From a bacterium (GTDB taxonomy: Bacteria; Actinomycetota; Acidimicrobiia; Spongiisociales; ZC4RG35): a stretch of 34,959 bases of DNA. The stretch's first letter is position 1; each line of letters opens with the position of its first letter. Where the stretch lies: assembly GCA_024638655.1 (NCBI GenBank), contig JAHEJW010000002.1:177211-212169 (forward strand), in the 5' to 3' direction. The notes under the pieces were generated by a model that had not been told where the DNA came from, searched no databases, and saw nothing but the letters and a program-made list of their open reading frames with translations. Shown piece after piece: positions 9,237-14,565 of the stretch. The position numbers were made by a program, and so were the translations under genes.

Positions 9237-9265
9237 ATGAGCCCCTCGCTTGGCGAGGGGCTCAT
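9237..9265. terminator. Perfect 13-bp hairpin after the cbs gene
   Basis: ATGAGCCCCTCGC and its exact complement are separated by TTG. There is no clear T-run on the plus side and only GCTTTGG on the minus side, so it may be a rho-independent terminator of modest strength, possibly bidirectional, or a 3'-end protector. It begins eight bases after the stop codon. Confidence 0.65.
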
Positions 9266-9337
9266 GAATCTGCAGCTGAGGCATTGCTCGACCATGAGGT
9301 CGCCGCGGGTGGACGAATTCCGCGGTAGCCAGAGCCG

Positions 9338-9470
9338 GGTGGTCCGAGTTTGGAGTCGCCACCTGTCCCCTACGGGACGAGCAGCGCATTCAGCGGTCAG
9401 CGCCGCTCAGCGCTCGACCACCTCCAGAGTCCTAAAACATTCATGCAACTTCGGACCACCTCCTTTCTCT
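9338..9470. ncRNA. Candidate structured RNA with a 16S-tail-like motif
   Basis: The 328-base gap between cbs and the lipoprotein gene contains a multi-branched fold. GGTGGTCCGA (9338-9347) pairs perfectly with TCGGACCACC (9451-9460), extended by GTT/AAC after a one-base bulge. Inside, TGGAG (9351-9355) pairs with CTCCA (9422-9426), and two small hairpins follow: GTCCC-CTAC-GGGAC (9365-9378) and AGCGG/CCGCT (9392-9407). The plus-strand bases 9453-9468 match the 3' tail of 16S rRNA at 15 of 16 positions; the minus strand is thus a very strong Shine-Dalgarno. A 15-codon frame (9444-9397, minus) follows it at poor spacing. Strand and function are unresolved; I do not recognise an RNA family. Confidence 0.4.
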
Positions 9471-9557
9471 GGTAGCGAGATTCTGCCACAAATCTCGAGT
9501 TTCGGGGGAAGATTTCCGACTAGCGGCCTAGGGTCACAGCAGCCGAAAGGGGGGAAG

Positions 9558-10049
9558 TTGAGTCGATCGAATCTCATTCTCATGGTCGCTGTCCTGAGTC
9601 TTGCGCTGGGTGCCTGTACGGGGGGTCAGACCGCCGAGGAAATCCTGGAGTCACAGGAGGGCATCAGTGATGTCGAGATCGACGAAGACTCCGGCCAGGT
9701 GCGTGTCGAAGGCGAGACTGAGGATGGAGGCTCGTTCTCAATCGGGGGCGGCGAGGTTCCCGATGATTTCCCGGTCGCCGTTCCACCCGACGGCGACGTC
9801 GTCGCAGTGGGCGAGACTCCCGATGGGAGGAATCTCCTTGTCGATTTCGCGGGCGCGGACTACGACGACATCGTCGGATTCTACGAAGACTGGATCGACG
9901 GATCCGGACTCGACCAGACACAAGACGTGGTGGTGTCAGACCCGCCGAGTCGCGCCTGGACCCTTCAAGATGGTGAGGACACAATCACGATAAGCGTCAG
10001 CGAGACCGGAGACCGAGTCGCGGTCTTGGTCATCGTCATCGAAGGGTGA
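9558..10049 (+). CDS. Putative lipoprotein, unknown function
   Basis: 163 residues from a TTG start; the purine-rich GAAAGGGGGGAAG immediately upstream is a clear ribosome site. A short n-region (MSRSN) and hydrophobic segment end in the lipobox LGAC, so lipidation at C20 and export across the membrane are predicted. The mature part is acidic, with repeated Asp/Glu/Gly-rich stretches (EIDEDSGQVRVEGE, GGGEVPDDFPVAVP), and lacks recognisable catalytic motifs. It ends one base before the stop of the convergent XRE regulator gene. Similar small acidic lipoproteins are common in actinobacteria, but I cannot name a family. Confidence 0.8.
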   Translation: MSRSNLILMVAVLSLALGACTGGQTAEEILESQEGISDVEIDEDSGQVRVEGETEDGGSFSIGGGEVPDDFPVAVPPDGDVVAVGETPDGRNLLVDFAGADYDDIVGFYEDWIDGSGLDQTQDVVVSDPPSRAWTLQDGEDTITISVSETGDRVAVLVIVIEG

Positions 10050-10050
10050 G

Positions 10051-10716
10051 CTAGAGCCGCAGGCCCCCGAAGAAATCGTCCCACCACGATCCGAGCGCCC
10101 CGAGGCTCTCGGACATTGCCCACATCAAGGCGATGATCAAAGCAACCGCAACGACAAGGGTGGCGAGGTTGCGAACCCTGTAGACCTGGCGTTGACTGGC
10201 GTCCTCCACGTAGGAGGGCTCGACGAATCTTGGCGTCGTGGGTGTCACCACGTACGGCTCCGGGGGCTTGACGTATCCCGGATCGATCGTGGAGGGGGCG
10301 TTTGGATCTGACTCAGGCAAAGTTGAAAGCTGCGCTGATTGGTCCTCGTCGTCCGCCAATTCGACTTCATCCGCTCGGTATTCCACTGACACTGCCTCGC
10401 CCCGATCTTCTTCGTCGTGTTGGTCGGCCTCGTCATCTGGAGACGTCAAGGACGCCAACGCCTCCTCCAGGGTAGGGCTGGTCTCATGATCAATGGGTCG
10501 CTCCTGGCCTGCCTTTTCGAAAAGGGACCGCTCGTCGACTCCAAGCACTGCGGAAAGTGCGTGAAGCACCGAGGCCTCCCTGGGAGTCGATTTGTCTCTC
10601 TCCCAGGCTCTCACGGTCGAGGCCGAGCGACCGACCAGCTCGCCAAGCTTGGCCTGACTCAGACCCAGCTTGTTCCGTCGAAAGCGGACCGTGCGTCCGA
10701 AGGATCTCTCAGGCAT
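10051..10716 (-). CDS. Membrane-anchored XRE-family HTH protein
   Basis: 221 residues from the ATG at 10716. Residues about 10-65 form a Cro/C1-type helix-turn-helix (LGLSQAKLGELVGRSASTVRAWE). A long acidic, proline-containing linker rich in D/E follows. A single hydrophobic helix (LATLVVAVALIIALMWAMS) and a short tail (WWDDFFGGLRL) end the protein, placing the DNA-binding part in the cytoplasm and the tail outside. The architecture recalls RodZ-like or membrane-tethered regulators, but I cannot assign a target. An in-frame extension to 10788 lacks a ribosome site. Convergent with the lipoprotein gene; divergent from the tRNA-Sec gene. Confidence 0.8.
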   Translation of the reverse strand: MPERSFGRTVRFRRNKLGLSQAKLGELVGRSASTVRAWERDKSTPREASVLHALSAVLGVDERSLFEKAGQERPIDHETSPTLEEALASLTSPDDEADQHDEEDRGEAVSVEYRADEVELADDEDQSAQLSTLPESDPNAPSTIDPGYVKPPEPYVVTPTTPRFVEPSYVEDASQRQVYRVRNLATLVVAVALIIALMWAMSESLGALGSWWDDFFGGLRL

Positions 10717-10836
10717 ACCTTGTTTCAAGCGTACCGGTACCCCCACGTAGTTCCCCCAAAACCTCGAGACCCGGTTTCCGGGGGCCAACCGGGGACACCT
10801 TCTACCAGGGTTTCAGGGCCACCTAACCTGCTGGCC

Positions 10837-10932
10837 GGAGGCGTCTGGACGCCTGGTGGGTCCCCCGGTCTTCAAAACCGGTGAGAGGCCGATACGGTCT
10901 CTGGCGGGTTCGATTCCCGTCCGCCTCCGCCA
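10837..10932 (+). tRNA. selC: tRNA-Sec (anticodon TCA)
   Basis: A 96-base gene including an encoded CCA. The acceptor strands GGAGGCG/CGCCTCC are complementary. The anticodon arm CCGGT-CTTCAAA-ACCGG presents TCA. The long variable arm AGAGGCC-GATAC-GGTCTCT forms a seven-pair stem. The T arm is GCGGG-TTCGATT-CCCGT and the discriminator base is G. UCA anticodon, 8+5-type long acceptor/T stack and large variable arm identify a selenocysteine tRNA that reads UGA. None of selA, selB or selD, and no obvious selenoprotein gene, lies in the window. Confidence 0.93.
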
Positions 10933-10939
10933 TGAAAAG

Positions 10940-10979
10940 ACATGTGTCTCGAATCCCGTCGGGAATTCGAGACACATGT
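10940..10979. terminator. Hairpin between tRNA-Sec and the stress operon
   Basis: ACATGTGTCTCGAAT (10940-10954) is perfectly complementary to 10965-10979, a 15-bp stem. The minus strand continues with TCTTTTC, so it is a good intrinsic terminator for the minus-strand membrane-protein operon; it can also end the tRNA-Sec transcript on the plus strand, though no T-run follows there. Confidence 0.75.
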
Positions 10980-10997
10980 TGTGGATCAGTCTGCTGA

Positions 10998-11588
10998 TCA
11001 GGCGTCGCGGGCGGCTTCGGTGGCGAGCGCCGCGTCGACATCTCGGTGATACTGCTCGCCGAGTTCACCGCCGATACCACCTCCGACCAGCGCGGCCACG
11101 ATTCCGGCCAAGGCACCAGCGATCGATTTGAGCGTCACATCGTCCGCACCCATCTGGCCGAACCAATTGGGCAGGTCAAAGCTCGCAAAAGCGTTGTACT
11201 CCTGGCCAAACCAGACTCCTGCTGCTCCGAAAAGGGCAACGAGGAGAATGAACCAGAGCGCTGCTCCCACGCCGTTGACGGCTCCGTCGTATCGCGACAT
11301 GCGACCGGCTGCCCATCCACCTGCGATGAACGAGACCAGCACGGCGAGAATCGCCAATACTGAGCCGATGACCTCGACTTCCTGAAGGTTGCCGTCGACG
11401 TCGATCTGGTTCAACTGGTATTCAATGCCTCCGGCCCCTGCCGCGATCAGGGCGCCCAGGAGAACCAGAACTCCGAGAGCAGTGAACATCCCGAGAACGC
11501 CGGCAAGGAGGTCGGCCCCTCCGAAACGATCCCGGATCGTGCCCATGTCGGCTTCGGTTCCGGCGATTCGATCTCTACTAACAGTCAT
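10998..11588 (-). CDS. Four-helix glycine-rich membrane protein, unknown function
   Basis: 196 residues with hydrophobic segments at about 28-52, 73-95, 103-125 and 160-178. Glycine-rich motifs (GGWAAGRMSRYDGAVNG and ALVGGGIGGELGEQYH) lie in or beside the helices. I do not recognise a named family; similar predicted membrane proteins occur beside PRC-barrel genes in actinobacteria. GGAGG stands six bases ahead of the ATG. It is the last gene of the minus-strand unit that starts with two tiny membrane peptides and a PRC-barrel protein, and is followed by a strong hairpin terminator. A role in envelope stress is an inference from context. Confidence 0.78.
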   Translation of the reverse strand: MTVSRDRIAGTEADMGTIRDRFGGADLLAGVLGMFTALGVLVLLGALIAAGAGGIEYQLNQIDVDGNLQEVEVIGSVLAILAVLVSFIAGGWAAGRMSRYDGAVNGVGAALWFILLVALFGAAGVWFGQEYNAFASFDLPNWFGQMGADDVTLKSIAGALAGIVAALVGGGIGGELGEQYHRDVDAALATEAARDA

Positions 11589-11608
11589 ACGTCCTCCGTT
11601 TCGTGATC

Positions 11609-11926
11609 TCAGTAGTGCTCGAGACGAGAGACCTCTTCAGCGTTGGGCCAATCGTCCTTGTCGAAACCGGGAGCGCTCTCGATCGTCTCCTTGTCGACAT
11701 CCACGACGACTGCGTGAGCGTCGGTGTCGACTGTCAACATGGACCACGGGACGGCGAAGTAGCTGTCGCCCATCCCGAGGAAACCGCCACTGGCCATCAC
11801 GAGGTAGGCGATGCGGCCGTTTTCGAGATCGAACATGACCTCTTTGACGGTGCCGAGCTGCTCCCCGGCCCGATTCTTGATCGGGTCTCCGATGAGCGTG
11901 TCTGAGCTGAGTGTGGGTGTTGTCAT
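11609..11926 (-). CDS. PRC-barrel domain protein
   Basis: 105 residues. The N-terminal GDPIKNRAGEQLGTVKEVMFD followed by GRIAYLVMASGGFLGMGDSYFAVPWS is a typical PRC-barrel beta sheet, first seen in photosynthetic reaction-centre H subunits and RimM and also common in stand-alone stress-associated proteins. The C-terminal 30 residues are charged and probably helical. AAAGG lies upstream of the ATG. It sits 26 bases downstream of the second tiny peptide gene and 20 bases upstream of the membrane-protein gene, so all are probably one transcript under the SigB/SigF-like promoter. Confidence 0.88.
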   Translation of the reverse strand: MTTPTLSSDTLIGDPIKNRAGEQLGTVKEVMFDLENGRIAYLVMASGGFLGMGDSYFAVPWSMLTVDTDAHAVVVDVDKETIESAPGFDKDDWPNAEEVSRLEHY

Positions 11927-11952
11927 TGTGCAAGCCTTTCTTTGCGTCGTGA

Positions 11953-12012
11953 TCAGAAGATCAGGATCAGGATGAGAATCAGGAGGATCAGGCCTCCGAT
12001 GCTGATATACAT
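11953..12012 (-). CDS. Tiny hydrophobic membrane peptide B (19 residues)
   Basis: A 19-codon frame encoding MYISIGGLILLILILILIF and stop. Sixteen of the residues are hydrophobic or glycine, enough for a single transmembrane helix with almost no polar tail. The strong ribosome site GGAGGAGCTC directly precedes the ATG. It matches peptide A at 12 of 19 positions, so the pair are tandem paralogues. Resembles in style other minute single-helix stress peptides, but I cannot assign a family. Too short for usual gene callers. Confidence 0.65.
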   Translation of the reverse strand: MYISIGGLILLILILILIF

Positions 12013-12043
12013 GAGCTCCTCCTTGGGAGTTGGCGAGTAGCTT

Positions 12044-12103
12044 TCAGAAGACGAGAAGGACGATCAGCAGAATCAGGATGAGCGTTCCTATTCCGATATA
12101 CAT
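12044..12103 (-). CDS. Tiny hydrophobic membrane peptide A (19 residues)
   Basis: A 19-codon frame encoding MYIGIGTLILILLIVLLVF and stop, predicted to be a lone transmembrane helix. AAGGAGGAGAC stands five bases before the ATG, one of the strongest ribosome sites in the window. Same length as peptide B, same MYI-x-IG opening and the same terminal F. It is the first gene after a GGTTT-16-GGGTA promoter and lies 31 bases ahead of peptide B. Two independent frames with good ribosome sites, equal length and conserved sequence argue against chance. Confidence 0.65.
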   Translation of the reverse strand: MYIGIGTLILILLIVLLVF

Positions 12104-12136
12104 TTGTCTCCTCCTTGTGTGTTGTTCATGGCGCAC

Positions 12137-12163
12137 TTACCCCGCTGGAAGGCACTCCAAACC
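12137..12163 (-). promoter_or_regulatory. SigB/SigF-type general-stress promoter
   Basis: On the minus strand GGTTT (12163-12159) is followed after 16 bases by GGGTAA (12142-12137). This matches the alternative stress sigma-factor consensus (GTTT, 14-17 bases, GGGTA) known for Bacillus SigB and mycobacterial SigF. A transcript would start near 12130, about 27 bases upstream of peptide A. Confidence 0.65.
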
Positions 12164-12271
12164 GCACACTCTTTCTTGGCGCTCGACACCGGAGACCGGT
12201 GACTTTCGCCCCTCCAAGGCGAGTCCCGCGGTCCTTAGCTTTCAGAGAAAGTCGGCAACGGAAGGGAAGCA

Positions 12272-12682
12272 ATGAGAAGAACTGCCTATATCGCGTCGAC
12301 TGCCATCGGCGTTCTGCTGATCGTCAGTGGCGTCGGCACCTATGTGCTCGTGAGCAACACACTCGCCGAAGAGAACATCACCGTGGCCGACGACGCATCT
12401 TGTCTCGCCGGCGATGAGGTGAACGGACCACTCAGCGCCTACTGCGAGGCACAGATAATCGACGATCACGCCCTCGAGGCGACAGGTGGATTGACCTACG
12501 CAGAGCTGGATCGCGAAGATCCGGCCAGAGACACGGCAATGAGGGCTTCCTTCCTCCGAGCCTCGCTGTTCACGTCGGTGGTCGCATTTGGTGTCGCCGG
12601 GATGGCGATTCTGATCGGGATCCTCTTCGTACTGATCGGTATGGGGATGAGGGACGTCGGCGAGAAGACCGGAACGCTCTGA
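12272..12682 (+). CDS. Two-helix membrane protein, unknown function
   Basis: 136 residues. A hydrophobic helix at about 5-29 and another at about 96-122 flank an acidic external region containing two cysteines (ASCLAGDE and AYCEAQI) that could form a disulfide. No family recognised and no enzymatic motif. GGAAGGGAAGCA immediately before the ATG is a good ribosome site. It is divergent from the tiny-peptide operon, with 168 bases between them that carry the stress promoter on the other strand. It is possibly stress-related by position only. Confidence 0.72.
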   Translation: MRRTAYIASTAIGVLLIVSGVGTYVLVSNTLAEENITVADDASCLAGDEVNGPLSAYCEAQIIDDHALEATGGLTYAELDREDPARDTAMRASFLRASLFTSVVAFGVAGMAILIGILFVLIGMGMRDVGEKTGTL

Positions 12683-12697
12683 GCCCGATGCTCTGGT

Positions 12698-13078
12698 CTA
12701 GACCGGTCTGAATCTGATGAAAGGCGAGCCCTCCACCCACTTGTGAAGGCTCGCCTCGACCCTCTCCGGTTCGGAGTCCCAGTTCTCGATCAGCGCTCTT
12801 CTGAGGATTCGAGCGCGGACTTCGGGTTCGGGCTCGGGCTCACCCACGACCGGCACGTCGGCGGTGATGCCTCGCTTCAAATGAAGGGTGAACTCGGGAT
12901 TCGATTCGATGTTGGCTTCCCAGTCACGCCTGCGGCCATGACGACCGGTCAGGTAGTACTCCCCGTCGAACTGGTGAAAGTAGATCTCGATACGGCGCGG
13001 TAGACCGGTTTTGCGACCGATCGTTGTGATATCTGCGATGCCGCCGCGGTCCATCGCATCTTTGGTCGACTCGTCCAC
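12698..13078 (-). CDS. Deazaflavin-dependent nitroreductase-like protein (DUF385)
   Basis: About 126 residues. The N-terminal GGIADITTIGRKTGLPRRIEI followed by YYLTGRHGRRRDWEANIESNPEF and a C-terminal W-rich segment is the usual pattern of the F420-linked Ddn/DUF385 split-barrel family. The substrate and the use of F420 are inferences from the family. The start is uncertain: a GTG at 13078 gives an N-terminus of the family's usual length, whereas an ATG at 13135 would overlap the start codon of the divergent reductase gene. Convergent with the small membrane-protein gene. Confidence 0.8.
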   Translation of the reverse strand: MDESTKDAMDRGGIADITTIGRKTGLPRRIEIYFHQFDGEYYLTGRHGRRRDWEANIESNPEFTLHLKRGITADVPVVGEPEPEPEVRARILRRALIENWDSEPERVEASLHKWVEGSPFIRFRPV

Positions 13079-13133
13079 GCCAGCTTCAACCAGGAGGGCG
13101 CTGGAACTGTTCCAGGATCTGTAGCTTCGTCGC

Positions 13134-14351
13134 ATGGGACAGGAGATCTCGGTCCGAGCAACCAGCTTCGGCAACGTCGCCATCTTCGATCTCGACCGAT
13201 CCTTGACCGGCCAGGAACCCGAGATCTTCCGGCGGCCACCCTCGGGTGACTCACCTCCGGAGCGCCTCGCACGGCGGCTCTGGGGGTCAGATGGGCAGCT
13301 CTCGAGTGTGCAGATCCTGTCCAACACGGTGACCGTGGCCCGCTCCGATCCCTGGACCGAAGAGGATCTGGCCGAGGCCGCGGACATCATCACCAAGCTC
13401 TTCGCTCACTACGAGGCACCCGATCCCGCCGAGTACTACGAAAGCCTTCGCGCAGCCAACTACAACGCCACGATCGGTGCGATAAGACGCCACCACGAGG
13501 ACCTCTGGGTGATGAGAATCGTGCCCGACGAGCCATTGGAGCACTTTGACGCTGGGCAGTACACCACGCTGGCCCTCGGCTTCTGGGAGCCGCGAGCCGA
13601 TCATGTGATGGAGGACTTCGAGTCGGATCCAGGCCAGCTCGAGAAGATGGCTCGCAGGTCGTACTCGGTGTCCAGCTCGATCATCAACGACGACGGCCAA
13701 CTGGCGAGAGCTCAGCCCGAGGCAATCGAGTTCTACATTGTCCAGGTTCCTCCCGATGAGGAGGAGATCCCGGCCCTCACCCCCCGCATATTCATGAAAG
13801 ACGTGCAAGACCGGATCTTCATGAGTCGCAAGTTCACCGGCCGCTACACGCTGGCCGGAGTCGAGAACGGAGACAACGTGGTCTTCCTCAGCACCGGCAC
13901 GGGCGAAGCGCCACAGAACGCAATGACCGCAGAGCTGTTACGTCGCGAGCACCAAGGCCAAGTCCTGAACGTCGTCTGTGTCAGATACCTCAGGGACCTG
14001 GCCTATCTGGACCAACAGAGCGTCGTGGAGGAGAGATACCCCAATTACAGATACGAGGCGATCACCACACGGGAGCCCGAGGACGAGGGAAACAAGGTCT
14101 ATATCCAGGACCTGGTCGAATCCGGCCGTCTCGAGGAGATGCTGGGGGCGCCGCTCGATCCGGACGGCACGCATGTCTTTCTCTGTGGCAACCCGGCCAT
14201 GATCGGATTGCCCAAGTGGGACGACGACGGAGAGATTCACTTCCCCAGCCGCCAGGGCGTCAGCGAGCTTCTGTTCCAGCGAGGTTTCACCATCGATCAC
14301 AGACGCGAGCGTGGCAACGTGCATTTCGAGGAGTACTGGAAGGAGAGCTGA
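13134..14351 (+). CDS. Nfu-N-like domain fused to ferredoxin-NAD(P)H reductase
   Basis: 405 residues. The first 90 or so resemble the N-terminal domain of Nfu/NifU scaffold proteins (ARRLWGSDGQLSSVQILSN then TVTVAR and an acidic helical segment). The remainder is an FNR-type flavoprotein: RRSYSVSSSI (about residue 180) is the FAD-binding R-x-Y-S-S motif, LSTGTGEAPQNA (about 250) the NAD(P)-binding glycine loop, and HVFLCGNPAMIG the C-terminal nicotinamide part. It probably moves electrons between NAD(P)H and a ferredoxin or iron-sulfur protein. TAGCTT (13122-13127), six bases before the ATG, suggests a leaderless start. Confidence 0.83.
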   Translation: MGQEISVRATSFGNVAIFDLDRSLTGQEPEIFRRPPSGDSPPERLARRLWGSDGQLSSVQILSNTVTVARSDPWTEEDLAEAADIITKLFAHYEAPDPAEYYESLRAANYNATIGAIRRHHEDLWVMRIVPDEPLEHFDAGQYTTLALGFWEPRADHVMEDFESDPGQLEKMARRSYSVSSSIINDDGQLARAQPEAIEFYIVQVPPDEEEIPALTPRIFMKDVQDRIFMSRKFTGRYTLAGVENGDNVVFLSTGTGEAPQNAMTAELLRREHQGQVLNVVCVRYLRDLAYLDQQSVVEERYPNYRYEAITTREPEDEGNKVYIQDLVESGRLEEMLGAPLDPDGTHVFLCGNPAMIGLPKWDDDGEIHFPSRQGVSELLFQRGFTIDHRRERGNVHFEEYWKES

Positions 14352-14488
14352 AGTCTTTTCACCCGTACCACTTGCCAACCCCGACAACTCAGACGGGCGA
14401 AAAAAAAAAGAGAAAATGTGGGTTTGAGGTGCCAGTTTCGGGGTAAGCGGGGGGTCACCGGAAGTTAACTCCTCCCGGTAGCGACACA

Positions 14489-14529
14489 GCGGACCGACCC
14501 TGGCCCCTAGGCCGGGGTCGCTCCGTTTT
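14489..14529 (+). terminator. Intrinsic terminator before maeB
   Basis: The stem GGACCGACCCTGGCC / GGCCGGGGTCGCTCC, with one C-C mismatch and one T-G pair around a CCTA loop, is followed by GTTTTC. It should stop plus-strand transcription coming from the reductase gene, 138 bases upstream. Confidence 0.7.
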
Positions 14530-14536
14530 CACAGAG

Positions 14537-14555
14537 CGCCTCGGCGAGCGAGGCG
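14537..14555 (-). terminator. Hairpin downstream of maeB
   Basis: CGCCTCG / CGAGGCG around a five-base loop, eleven bases after the maeB stop codon on the minus strand. The following sequence is not T-rich, so termination efficiency is doubtful. Confidence 0.4.
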
Positions 14556-14565
14556 GGCAATCGGC

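Larger units (their letters stand above)
14400..14565. other. Intergenic region with A-tract and hairpins
   Basis: Between the reductase and maeB genes, which converge. It opens with ten consecutive A (14400-14409) in an otherwise GC-rich window, then a GC-rich stretch with no reading frame, and ends in two hairpins (14489-14529 and 14537-14555). I see no recognisable riboswitch or RNA gene. Confidence 0.4.

Noticed and set aside
9397-9444. 15-codon minus-strand frame behind the strong Shine-Dalgarno-like sequence
   Set aside because: The spacing of 14 bases is too long, and the peptide has no recognisable character; the motif fits better as part of the RNA fold.
14400-14490. Possible riboswitch or small RNA after the A10 tract
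   Set aside because: I found no match to known riboswitch cores; the A-tract and GC-rich sequence have no consistent fold other than the terminator further on.
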